From contig FAON01000008.1 in NCBI GenBank assembly GCA_001485605.1, positions 62,001-126,000 of the forward strand: 64,000 bases of DNA, written 5' to 3'. Both the position numbers and the translations under genes were made by a program. Positions 8,427 to 16,739 of the stretch are shown in pieces. How positions within the stretch are numbered: position 1 is the stretch's first letter; each line of letters starts with the position of its first letter. A model generated the notes under the pieces. It saw only the letters and a program-made list of their open reading frames with translations. It was not told where the DNA came from and searched no databases. Source of the stretch: Candidatus Kryptobacter tengchongensis (GTDB taxonomy: Bacteria; Bacteroidota; Ignavibacteria; Kryptoniales; Kryptoniaceae).

Positions 8427-9362
8427 ATGATGAATAAAAAAGTAAAAACATTACATAAACTTATATTTGGGGATAGTGAAAACATGAAGGAGCTGCGCGA
8501 TGGTAGCGTTCATCTTGTAGTTACAAGTCCACCATACTTCAATGCACCCTTTGATTATCCAGATCTTTTTGAAAGTTATGATGCTTACTTAAGTAAGATG
8601 AGAAAAGTGGCAAGGGAATTGAAAAGAGTAGTAGCTCAAGGAAGATGCGTCTGTATAGTGTGCGATGATATCCTAATAAATGGGATAAAATATCCCATTG
8701 TCGCAGACCTTACAAGAATTTATATTGAAGAGGGTTTTACCTATCGCGATAAAATTATTTGGATTAAACCCGAAGGTTATATTCGCATAAGCAGAAGAAG
8801 TGGAGTGATTTTGCAACATCCTTATCCAATGTATTTTTATCCTGATAATATCCAAGAAACAATTCTAATTTTCCAAAATGGTAAATTTGATTACAAAAGC
8901 GTTTCAAATGATACTAAGGAGAAATCTAAAATTGACACTTTGGAATATCAACAAGGTAAATGGTATTTGACCACTTGGAATATAACCAATGTTTTGCCCT
9001 TAAAAAATCGCCTTGAGAATGGTATAGCTGCTTTCCCTGAGGAGATTCCCAGAAGACTTATCACATTGTTTTCTTATGTGGGTGAGACGGTTTTAGACCC
9101 TTTCATGGGTTCTGGGACAACAAACAAAGTAGCTGCAATGTTAAAGAGAAATAGCGTTGGATATGAGATAGATTTGGAACTATATGATGTTGTTAAAGAA
9201 AAAATGGGACTAAATCAAGGTTCATTGTTTGAAAAAGATTACGAAGTTGATATAGTGATTCGGGATGATGCGGGGCGATTCCGAAGCCAGCTACAAAATA
9301 AAGTTCGGAATCAAAAATCAGTTGCCAATAATGGCGAAAGAAAGCCAGATAGGTCTTTCTGA
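8427..9362 (+). CDS. Site-specific DNA methyltransferase, beta class, probably N4-cytosine
   Basis: Transfers a methyl group from S-adenosylmethionine to an exocyclic amino group in a specific DNA sequence. Catalytic motif IV is TSPPY (residues 33-37) and the SAM-binding motif I is DPFMGSGTT (224-232). IV before I marks the beta class, and SPPY rather than DPPY favours N4-methylcytosine, a mark common in thermophiles. 311 residues is normal. The variable middle (about 120-195) would hold target recognition. The gene overlaps the downstream glycosylase-like gene by 32 bp (98 bp if the longer start is used), so the two form a unit. No conventional restriction endonuclease is visible beside it. 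Confidence 0.9.
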   Translation: MMNKKVKTLHKLIFGDSENMKELRDGSVHLVVTSPPYFNAPFDYPDLFESYDAYLSKMRKVARELKRVVAQGRCVCIVCDDILINGIKYPIVADLTRIYIEEGFTYRDKIIWIKPEGYIRISRRSGVILQHPYPMYFYPDNIQETILIFQNGKFDYKSVSNDTKEKSKIDTLEYQQGKWYLTTWNITNVLPLKNRLENGIAAFPEEIPRRLITLFSYVGETVLDPFMGSGTTNKVAAMLKRNSVGYEIDLELYDVVKEKMGLNQGSLFEKDYEVDIVIRDDAGRFRSQLQNKVRNQKSVANNGERKPDRSF

Positions 9363-10272
9363 GAGTGATAAACTTAAGTTGCTTAGAGTCCTTGAAGAGC
9401 AGGGCAAGGCTAAATGGTTTGTGAAATGGAAAGAACATATGGCAATACCTGATAACTTAAACCCTTTCTCTTCAAGTATGGATGACCGAGAGAAAGTGAT
9501 GAGATATTTACTGTTAAGAGTTTTAATTAATCAACAGGCAAGATTTGAAAAAGTTAAAGAAATATCTATAAGAATATCCAAAGAATTTACAGATGTTATC
9601 TTATTTGAACCGTATAAGATTTCTGAATCTAAGCTATTCAAAGTTTTTAAAGAGGTAGCAGGTGAAAAGGGAGCTTTATTATATAGGGTTGGCGCCTTAG
9701 GTGGGATTAAACCTATTTCTCTTTTTACTTATCGTTTTAAGGCTTATGAAGGTTTTATAAAATGGTTGAATGAGGAAGATCAAAAATTTTTTGATATTAT
9801 CGTACAGGAGTTAAAGAAAGGAGGAACTATTAAACTTTTTAACTTTTTAAACACTCATCCTATACTTGAGGCAGGCTGGGTAGGAAATGATCCAAAAGCT
9901 TGCAGAATGCTTGTAAATTGGATGCTTTTTCTTCTTGAAGAAGTATGGAAATTGAAAGTAGCAAAGATGGAAGAAACATTAATGATAGTTGATGGTCATG
10001 TTGGTAAAGTATTTTGCAGAAGTGGCTTGTTAGAAGAGGTACTTTATGAAAAGAGACGCCCGTATATTATTCAAGCAAGTAAAATGAGACCTTGGATAGA
10101 AGAAATGGTTTTAAAGTCGGGGAAGATACCATTTTATGTTGATAACGGAGCATTTTATCTTTTTGAAGATGGTTTTTGCACTGATTTAAATCCAAACTGT
10201 CATGATTGTCCAATAAGTAAATTATGTAAGAAATATAAAAGGTGGACCGCGTACCAAATGTGGAAAAAATGA
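9331..10272 (+). CDS. Divergent HhH-GPD superfamily DNA glycosylase with [4Fe-4S] loop
   Basis: 313 residues, only distantly like endonuclease III/MutY. Landmarks: VLINQQARFEKVKEI (64-78) fits the helix holding 'LLSxQT' in EndoIII; WVGNDPKACRMLVNW (183-197) is in the place of the helix-hairpin-helix with K189 near the lyase lysine; VDGHVGKVFCRSGL (220-233) fits the 'VDTHVxRVxxRLGL' catalytic-Asp segment (D221); Cys283, 290, 293 and 299 give the exact C-X6-C-X2-C-X5-C cluster motif. Family members excise damaged or mismatched bases. Overlap with an m4C methyltransferase suggests a restriction effector or a repair enzyme tied to the methylated site. An ATG at 9265 would add 22 residues; 9331 gives the smaller overlap. 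Superfamily placement is by motif, function is inference. Confidence 0.7.
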   Translation: MAKESQIGLSESDKLKLLRVLEEQGKAKWFVKWKEHMAIPDNLNPFSSSMDDREKVMRYLLLRVLINQQARFEKVKEISIRISKEFTDVILFEPYKISESKLFKVFKEVAGEKGALLYRVGALGGIKPISLFTYRFKAYEGFIKWLNEEDQKFFDIIVQELKKGGTIKLFNFLNTHPILEAGWVGNDPKACRMLVNWMLFLLEEVWKLKVAKMEETLMIVDGHVGKVFCRSGLLEEVLYEKRRPYIIQASKMRPWIEEMVLKSGKIPFYVDNGAFYLFEDGFCTDLNPNCHDCPISKLCKKYKRWTAYQMWKK

Positions 10273-10554
10273 AGAAGATATATTTCTTGTGGCGCTATCG
10301 GTAAGTTTTTACATTACAAAATTTTTTGTGATATAGACTAAGATGCGTAGGTTTTTTAGTAAAGGATTTGTTTTATAAGAAATTTAATGAAGAGATAAAT
10401 GGTTTAAACAAAAAATTGTCCCAAGACCCTGAAGCCCTCTTAGAAAACTGCTTCGTGGTTTCACTTACGCTTGTCCTGAAAGTCCAAGGGACCTAAGAAA
10501 TCATTAGGATCCTCGGACCTTTGAAAGAGTTCGTTGCATGTTGACAAGTAGGAT
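10273..10554. other. Spacer with possible gene fragment
   Basis: After the glycosylase stop the DNA is mostly non-coding. One plus-strand frame (10368-10496, TTG start, 42 codons, including KKLSQDPEALLENC) has natural helical composition and may be a fragment of a broken gene. Its end runs into an inverted repeat. Confidence 0.3.
10479..10522. repeat. Imperfect inverted repeat (hairpin)
   Basis: Nested arms AAAGTCC...GGACCTTT, GGACCTAA...TTAGG-A-TCC around the loop GAAATCA. There is no T tract, so a terminator role for the methyltransferase/glycosylase unit is possible but weak. Confidence 0.45.
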
Positions 10555-11337
10555 TTATCTGAAGTAGTTCTCAAGGTAATCAACTATGTTTAAAAGTGTT
10601 GAAATGATAAGCTCAACAGCTTGTGAGAAAATAGCGATCACATCTTCAAGTTTAATCCCTGTCACCTCAAGTATCCATTTGAAAAGTGGTATGACGACGC
10701 TTAAGCCTACAATCAGAAGACCTATTACGAGTGCATTAAACGCAAGAAAAGATAAAGCAGAGATTATAATTTTCGCAATTCCAAGCCCAAGCCAGATTGC
10801 AAGTGCAACTGCAAATATCTTAAATCCGAGCAAAAGCCAATCCCTTGCCGATTGTGTTGTCGGAAGAGATGAACTGCTGATTTGAAACTCAAGCCTCTGT
10901 CCGTTTTTGGTTATAATTTTTCCGTTATCGTCAACAAATTTTATTGATGGGTGAAGTCCTTTCATACCCCAGAGTATGTTTGCCTTCTCTCCTGTTCTAT
11001 CGTTGATAATTTTCAAGTGCGGGTAATCCGCGAGGTTATCTTTGACAAACGACATGCGAAGGACAGCGTATCCAGAATTTGTTTCGTATGCAATTTTTAG
11101 CTCTTTCCCAGGATTATCGGCAATTGATTTTAACTTTTGGTAGCTATTTTTCAGCTTCATTGCTATGTTTTCGTTGTCGCCTTCAATAAATATATCTGCG
11201 TTTGGTCTGGGTTGATATCTTTTTGAGTTGTTAATTATTGATGATACCACGGGATTTGAACAGGAATTTAAGATGGGAAGCAGTGCAATGGATCCGACCA
11301 AATTGAGAAATTTTCTGCGGTTTAGTTTAGTTTTCAT
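10555..11337 (-). CDS. Hypothetical Tat-type lipoprotein with C-terminal membrane helices
   Basis: 260 residues. The N-terminus NRRKFLNLVGSIALLPILNSC combines a twin-arginine-like pair with a lipobox cysteine (Cys26). Residues 35-160 are a soluble domain; about 165-235 hold two or three strongly hydrophobic segments. A lipid-anchored N-terminus plus membrane helices is an unusual combination. It lies just downstream of the carbohydrate locus in the same direction, and a palindrome resembling one inside the locus lies 38 bp upstream of its start. Function not recognised. Confidence 0.6.
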   Translation of the reverse strand: MKTKLNRRKFLNLVGSIALLPILNSCSNPVVSSIINNSKRYQPRPNADIFIEGDNENIAMKLKNSYQKLKSIADNPGKELKIAYETNSGYAVLRMSFVKDNLADYPHLKIINDRTGEKANILWGMKGLHPSIKFVDDNGKIITKNGQRLEFQISSSSLPTTQSARDWLLLGFKIFAVALAIWLGLGIAKIIISALSFLAFNALVIGLLIVGLSVVIPLFKWILEVTGIKLEDVIAIFSQAVELIISTLLNIVDYLENYFR

Positions 11338-11374
11338 GGTTTAAGGCGGTTTTGTTTTCCCTTTCACCGAAATT

Positions 11375-11390
11375 AAAAACATATGTTTTT
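11375..11390. promoter_or_regulatory. Palindromic candidate operator
   Basis: A perfect 16-bp palindrome, AAAAACATATGTTTTT, between the glycosidase gene and the Tat-lipoprotein gene. It differs at one base from the inverted repeat at 28416, just after the LacI-type regulator. Both could be binding sites for one regulator; in AT-rich DNA chance remains possible. Confidence 0.35.
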
Positions 11391-11457
11391 AGAATTTTGT
11401 TTCAAAATTTTTTGGGGAAGCAAGGGATTAAACTTAGAGATGATGTTTTATTTAATT

Positions 11458-13743
11458 TTAATCAAGTAAGATCAAAGCACAATCGCCGGTTGCAAGATTA
11501 ACATTTAAAATTTTCTCGTTGATTTTTAATTTTCCATCAAACCCTTCATCGGAGGCGATGAAAACATATTCACCATCTTTGTTTGGGAATTTAAACAAGA
11601 GGTAAAAAATTTTTCCGTTTCCAAGGACTTGAATCTCATCTTCATTTAATTTTTCAATTTGAATTATATTTTCTTTTGAGTTGTTTATGGAAAACGTAAT
11701 TTTTTCATTTTCAATTCCAGATATGTAGAGTTTTCCATTATAAATGAAAGCATCTATATCGCAAGTGCGAAAGGGTAGGTTCTTGATACAAAGCCATTTC
11801 CAGTTGTTGGGAATTGATGGTTTAACTTCTATGGTGTTGATGTCAAATTTAAAACCCCATAAACCTTCAATTGCAAGCCAGATATAAGTTGGGGGCATCC
11901 AAGGGCTAAGGGGCATACCACGGCTTTTGAAATTTTCACCATTAAACCTTTCAGGAAATTGTCCTGGCACAAGGTTTTGAAAAATGGACGGGTTTTTAGA
12001 TTCAACAATTTCATAGATATTTTTCAGGGCTTCATATACCTTTTCTGGGAAGAAGTCTCTTACAGCGTATCCAATCCATGCGGTCAAATTTGGCCAAATC
12101 CCGCCCATAAGTTGATATCCGAATTCCGGATCATAATTTTTCTCAAGTTTGCTGACAGTTCTTGCGCCGTATTCAGTCCATATATCAGGCTGAGTTAATT
12201 TTTGGGCGATTTTTAATTTAATTTCATCATCAACTACATCAAAAAGCAAAGGGAAAACAAGGTCACCAGTTATATCATGGTGTTTGATGCCTTCTATATC
12301 ATGGTTAAGGATGGGTAAACCTGTGATTTCGGAGATTAATTTGGAACAAAAATTTTCTCTCATGATTTTCACATAATTACTATATTTGGTTGCGTCATTT
12401 TTATTGCAGAGATGATTTGCTATTTTTGCCATGAGTTCAATTGCAAAGATACATTCAGAATTTATCTCTGTGACATAACCACTTAAGTTATAATTTTCAA
12501 TTATATTGCGCCATCCCGTTATGCCATACACGCCTGTTTTATCAGTGGATGAAAAAACAAGCCCATCTTTTAACTGCGTCAATATATAATTTGCAATTTT
12601 TTTGAGTTTATCATAGTTTTCTGAAAGTTCATTCGGATTACATATGTTTGCATGATGGTAAATTGCCCAGATAAGAAGCGGGGTATCATCATTTATGTTA
12701 AGTCCATAGTCATAAAGTTTTGGTTTTTCTTCATTAGCATGTATATATTCAGTTACTTTTCCATCCGGATGAATTCCATATTTTAAAGCAAATTTAAGCA
12801 GTTCATGAGAAACATTTGGTGTTACATAGTCGGAACCAAGGACAAACCAAGCAAGATCTCGCATGACAACTATATCCTGAGGTGGGTCATTTGTAAATGC
12901 GAGACCAGTTCTATAGAGATGTTCAACCCTGCACATATTTACCTTTGCCCATTGGATCCCATCATTTATTGTTTTATCGGGTGTGAAGACAAACGCATTG
13001 TTTAGAACTTTGTTAATTTCCTCAAGTGAAAATTGTGAGATAACCTCAAAAAGTTCAAATATGTTTTCGTCGTTTTCAACATCGCCTATTGAAAATAGGG
13101 ATATAGATTTTATTTTTTCGTTGGGTTTAATTTCTATTTTCTGAGTGCAGATAATTTTTTTATCATTGTAATTGAGCAGGTCAGGATTATGTTGAAAGAT
13201 TAAAAATCTTTTTTCTTCATCAGAGTTCAATGGTTCAATCAGAAGTTTTCTTCCATTTGGTATAATTTTAAAATTTTTGTCTTTTTCATTTTCTGGGGGT
13301 TGTTTTATGAAGAATGGTGAATTAACCGCTGGCAGGGTTATTTCGTGCGTTATAAGAAGTTCAAACTTTTTTCTGTCGTTATTTTCAATTTCAAATGTAT
13401 AAAAAAGTTTTCTTATTTTATTTTTGCATTTTTCAAAATTTTCCATCCTGATATAGGGGAGGAAAGATTTTTTTGCCACGGTCAGGTTTACGCCACCCTT
13501 GTTGGACGGGCTTTTGTAGATGTATTTTGTCGTTTGAGATAAAGGTTCAAAAATTGTTTCATCTGGTGTTAATTTTTCATCGTCAATGGAGAATTCAATT
13601 TTCCATCTCCCGCAGTAAAATCTGTTATCGGGTGAATACCATAGCCCCTCAAGGTTTGTTTCCGGGTCAAATCGTGCGAACATTAAAAGGTTTCCAAGCG
13701 ATGAGCCAGTTACAAGATTTTTAACTTTACGAGTATATTTCAT
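11458..13743 (-). CDS. Cytoplasmic glycoside hydrolase, (alpha/alpha)6 barrel, debranching-enzyme-like
   Basis: 761 residues, no signal peptide. The N-terminal third (to about 250) looks like an all-beta domain. Residues about 260-640 have the helix-pair pattern of six-hairpin glycosidases, with VMRDLAWFVLGSDYVTPNV, the glycogen-debranching-like GGIWPNLTAWIGYAVRDF and SPWMPPTYIWLAIEGLWG. A small beta domain closes the protein. It likely cleaves an oligosaccharide imported by the ABC transporter whose genes precede it. The exact GH family and catalytic acids cannot be assigned here; amylo-alpha-1,6-glucosidase-like or GH116-like are candidates. It is the last enzyme gene of the locus. Confidence 0.75.
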   Translation of the reverse strand: MKYTRKVKNLVTGSSLGNLLMFARFDPETNLEGLWYSPDNRFYCGRWKIEFSIDDEKLTPDETIFEPLSQTTKYIYKSPSNKGGVNLTVAKKSFLPYIRMENFEKCKNKIRKLFYTFEIENNDRKKFELLITHEITLPAVNSPFFIKQPPENEKDKNFKIIPNGRKLLIEPLNSDEEKRFLIFQHNPDLLNYNDKKIICTQKIEIKPNEKIKSISLFSIGDVENDENIFELFEVISQFSLEEINKVLNNAFVFTPDKTINDGIQWAKVNMCRVEHLYRTGLAFTNDPPQDIVVMRDLAWFVLGSDYVTPNVSHELLKFALKYGIHPDGKVTEYIHANEEKPKLYDYGLNINDDTPLLIWAIYHHANICNPNELSENYDKLKKIANYILTQLKDGLVFSSTDKTGVYGITGWRNIIENYNLSGYVTEINSECIFAIELMAKIANHLCNKNDATKYSNYVKIMRENFCSKLISEITGLPILNHDIEGIKHHDITGDLVFPLLFDVVDDEIKLKIAQKLTQPDIWTEYGARTVSKLEKNYDPEFGYQLMGGIWPNLTAWIGYAVRDFFPEKVYEALKNIYEIVESKNPSIFQNLVPGQFPERFNGENFKSRGMPLSPWMPPTYIWLAIEGLWGFKFDINTIEVKPSIPNNWKWLCIKNLPFRTCDIDAFIYNGKLYISGIENEKITFSINNSKENIIQIEKLNEDEIQVLGNGKIFYLLFKFPNKDGEYVFIASDEGFDGKLKINEKILNVNLATGDCALILLD

Positions 13744-13771
13744 TTTTCAGGTTTCACTTTAATTTTATTTT

Positions 13772-14584
13772 TTATTCTTTTAAACCAGTTGTTGCCAAAC
13801 TTTCAATGAAATATCTTTGGAAAAACGAATATGCTATTACCACTGGCAAAGCAAGAAGGGTTGCAGAGGCAAGTTGAACTCCAAGTTGACCTTCTGCTTG
13901 ACCACCGAGGACGAAAACTGTTACAAGCTGTGGCATTGTCATAAGTTTTTCATTCCTTATCACAATAAGTGGCCAAAGCACCTCATTCCAACTTGACATG
14001 AATGTTAAAATTCCAACTGTTGAAACCGCTGGTTTTGAAAGGGGAATTATTACCTTGAAAAGTATTTGCAAATTATTACACCCATCAATTCTTGCTGATT
14101 CAATTAAAGATTGGGGAATGTTTAGGAAAAATTGTCTAAAGACAAGGATTGAAAATGAACTCATCATCGCAGGCAATATGAGACCAGCGTAGGTGTCAAC
14201 GAAACCTAACTTAACAATCAGGACATAGGTTGGAATAAGAGTGATTTGGAATGGTATCATCATGGTGAAGAGAATAAGCATAAAGATTAAATTTTTTCCG
14301 TAAAAGTTTAATCTTGAAAGGGCGAAACCGACAATTGAACCGAAGATTATAACAGAGGCAGTGATGGAGAGTGAAACAAATAAACTGTTAAAGAATGCAC
14401 GGATTATTGGAATTTTATTTAAAACAATTGAATAATTTTTAAAGCTCATATTTTGCGAAAGGAGCCAGAGATTTGGGATTTCAATTTCTGGTTTTAGCGT
14501 TGCGAAGACCATCCATAGAAATGGATAAGCAAATATAACTGCGCCTGTGAGAAGAAAAAAGTATGTTAAGAGTTTGCCTTTCAA
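13772..14584 (-). CDS. Carbohydrate ABC transporter permease, MalG/UgpE type
   Basis: 270 residues with six hydrophobic segments. The cytoplasmic EAA loop for contacting the ATPase is seen as ESARIDGCNNLQILFKVIIPL (around residues 165-185), followed by SWNEVLWPLIV, typical of the CUT1 MalG side. It forms the inner-membrane channel with the neighbouring permease. Its start overlaps the stop of the upstream permease gene (ATGA). No ATP-binding subunit is encoded in this locus, so a shared MsmK-like ATPase encoded elsewhere is expected. Confidence 0.92.
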   Translation of the reverse strand: MKGKLLTYFFLLTGAVIFAYPFLWMVFATLKPEIEIPNLWLLSQNMSFKNYSIVLNKIPIIRAFFNSLFVSLSITASVIIFGSIVGFALSRLNFYGKNLIFMLILFTMMIPFQITLIPTYVLIVKLGFVDTYAGLILPAMMSSFSILVFRQFFLNIPQSLIESARIDGCNNLQILFKVIIPLSKPAVSTVGILTFMSSWNEVLWPLIVIRNEKLMTMPQLVTVFVLGGQAEGQLGVQLASATLLALPVVIAYSFFQRYFIESLATTGLKE

Positions 14585-15453
14585 TATACATCCCTTTCTA
14601 TGAATTTTCTCTGTAATATAACGACGAGGAAAATTATTGTGGCAAAGAAAAATCCAAGGGTTGCCGCATAGCCCATATGGTTAAAGTAAAATGCTTGATT
14701 GTAAATGTAAAGCATTGCTGAAAGTGTGCTATCCATTGGACCACCACCTGTCATGATATAAGGTTCTATAAAAAGTGAGAAACCGCCAATAGTTGATAAG
14801 ACGACGACGAGGACAATTGTTGGGTTAAGCATCGGCAAAGTGATTTTTAGAAATTTTTGAAATGATGAAGCCCCGTCAATCTCTGCAACTTCGTAAAGTT
14901 CCCGTGGTATATTTTGCAATCCAGCAAGGAAGAGGACTATGTAAAGCCCCACATTTTTCCAGGTAGCCATGATTGCTATTGATGGCATTGCAAATTTGGG
15001 GCTGACAAGCCAGGGTATTTTCTTAAACCCAAATTTAAGCAGGATTTGATTTATAAGTCCAGTTTCATAAGCATACATTTGTTGCCATAATACAGTTACA
15101 ACAACGCCAGAAACAACCACGGGCAGGAAATAAATTGAACGAAAGAGTCCTCTCAATTTTATCTTTTTATTTAAAAGTTGGGCAAAGAAAAGGGCAACCG
15201 CTATTTGCAAAGGTATATGTATTGAGAGAAAAATCAATGTGTTGATGATTGATTTGAAGAAAGTTTCATCTCTAAATAACCTGATGAAATTTTTAAGCCC
15301 TATGAATTCCATCGGGGTTACGATGTTCCAGCGATGGAATATTAAAATGAACGAGAAAGTAAGTGGATATGCGACGAATACCAAGAAGTAAATGACATAA
15401 GGCGAAACCATCAAATAGCCAGACCTATTTTCATATTTTTTTATTTTGCCCAT
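14581..15453 (-). CDS. Carbohydrate ABC transporter permease, MalF/UgpA type
   Basis: 290 residues, six hydrophobic segments. EAA loop YEVAEIDGASSFQKFLKITL (about 200-219) and the following LPMLNPTIVLVVVLSTIGGFSLF stretch identify a CUT1 permease; the N-terminal YLMVSPYVIYFLVFVAYPL is also typical. It pairs with the MalG-type permease for sugar import across the inner membrane. It overlaps the solute-binding-protein gene upstream by 13 bp and the next permease by 4 bp, indicating one tightly coupled operon. Confidence 0.92.
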   Translation of the reverse strand: MGKIKKYENRSGYLMVSPYVIYFLVFVAYPLTFSFILIFHRWNIVTPMEFIGLKNFIRLFRDETFFKSIINTLIFLSIHIPLQIAVALFFAQLLNKKIKLRGLFRSIYFLPVVVSGVVVTVLWQQMYAYETGLINQILLKFGFKKIPWLVSPKFAMPSIAIMATWKNVGLYIVLFLAGLQNIPRELYEVAEIDGASSFQKFLKITLPMLNPTIVLVVVLSTIGGFSLFIEPYIMTGGGPMDSTLSAMLYIYNQAFYFNHMGYAATLGFFFATIIFLVVILQRKFIERDVY

Positions 15454-16739
15454 TCAAGAATGGTGTTAATTCTTTTGATTAAATTTTTCATCGCTGATTC
15501 AGGAGTTTTTACACCATATATGGAACATGCTTCAAATTCTTTTGATATAGCATCAAAGATTTCTTTCATTTCTGGCACTTCATCAACTCCACGTATATAT
15601 GAAACTTGCTTAGCAAATGATTTCATTTTCGGATTTCGTTCAAAATAAACGGCAAAAATTTTATTTTCAAGCAAGTCGCCTCTTATCGGAAGTTGATTGC
15701 AAATTTCAAGCAGAGCCAGATCTGAGCTGTCGCTTACGAGGAACTTAACAAATTCCCATGCTTCTTTTTTATGTTTTGTAGTGCTAAATATAGCAATATT
15801 TTTAGGATCACCGTAGGTATAAGTTTCTCCTTTATAATTATTAGGGACGGGTATAGGGGCAAAGCTATATTCAAGATCTGCTGGTTTGTTTTTCTCAAGA
15901 TAAGCTATAGTCCAAGGACCTGTGAATCTAATTGCGACTTTTCCTGTCAAGAATGGATCCGTTTGAAAGTTTGTATTTGGGAAGTAGCCTTTTTGGAAGC
16001 AAATTTTGAAAAAATTGAACGCGTTTATGGCCGAAGCTGTATCAATTTTTAAAATCCCATTTTCAAAAAATGTTTTTCCTCCAGAGGATGCGATGTAAAA
16101 TGGATAAAAATCAAAAAATCTTTGCCACCATATTGGTCTTGTGTCTGTGTAGCCTGGCCAGATGTCCGTTATGCCATCTCCATTGATATCTTTTTTTATT
16201 TTTTCGCAAGCGTTGAAAAATTCGGAATAATTTTGCGGAGGGTTGTGTAATCCCGCTGATTTTAGAATTTTCACATTATAAAGCATCATTACTGGGTTTG
16301 TCTTCCACGGAAACTGATAAAAATTTCCGTCGTTTGATCTAAAGCTTTCAAGCAGGGAATGGGGAATCTTTCTTAAATTTACAATGGAGTCAAAATCTTC
16401 AAACTCATTTAATTTAACAAGACCACCAGCTTTTATGTATTCTGAGACAGCACCAGGCCAAATGTTTGAGCATATATCGGGTGTAGTTTTTGCAGCTATC
16501 GCAGCAAGTAGAACTTCTTCAGAAGATTGCCCTGCGGGGAGCGGTTGAACTTCAACTTGAATATCGGGGTGAAGTTTGTTCCATTTGTCAACAAGTTTTT
16601 TAGCGAGTTCTATTTCCTGTGGATTTGCGGAGCACCAATATTTTAGGCGAACGATTTTAATATCATCTCTTTTTGTATCTTTTTCGGTTGAGCAAGCAAA
16701 GAGAAAGATGGATAAAATCAAAATGAAGTGAAATCTCAT
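15441..16739 (-). CDS. Extracellular solute-binding protein, family 1, lipoprotein
   Basis: 432 residues. Signal peptide ends in the lipobox LFACS (Cys16). The mature protein shows the family-1 sugar-binder features: VRLKYWCSANPQEIELAKK near the start, WNKLHPDIQVEVQPLP, a central VAIRFTGPWTIAYLEKN, and WEFVKFLVSD late. It would capture an oligosaccharide in the periplasm and pass it to the two permeases encoded immediately downstream. It overlaps the upstream secreted-protein gene by an ATGA junction. The sugar is unknown; the family often serves maltodextrins, xylo- or manno-oligosaccharides. Confidence 0.92.
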   Translation of the reverse strand: MRFHFILILSIFLFACSTEKDTKRDDIKIVRLKYWCSANPQEIELAKKLVDKWNKLHPDIQVEVQPLPAGQSSEEVLLAAIAAKTTPDICSNIWPGAVSEYIKAGGLVKLNEFEDFDSIVNLRKIPHSLLESFRSNDGNFYQFPWKTNPVMMLYNVKILKSAGLHNPPQNYSEFFNACEKIKKDINGDGITDIWPGYTDTRPIWWQRFFDFYPFYIASSGGKTFFENGILKIDTASAINAFNFFKICFQKGYFPNTNFQTDPFLTGKVAIRFTGPWTIAYLEKNKPADLEYSFAPIPVPNNYKGETYTYGDPKNIAIFSTTKHKKEAWEFVKFLVSDSSDLALLEICNQLPIRGDLLENKIFAVYFERNPKMKSFAKQVSYIRGVDEVPEMKEIFDAISKEFEACSIYGVKTPESAMKNLIKRINTILEWAK

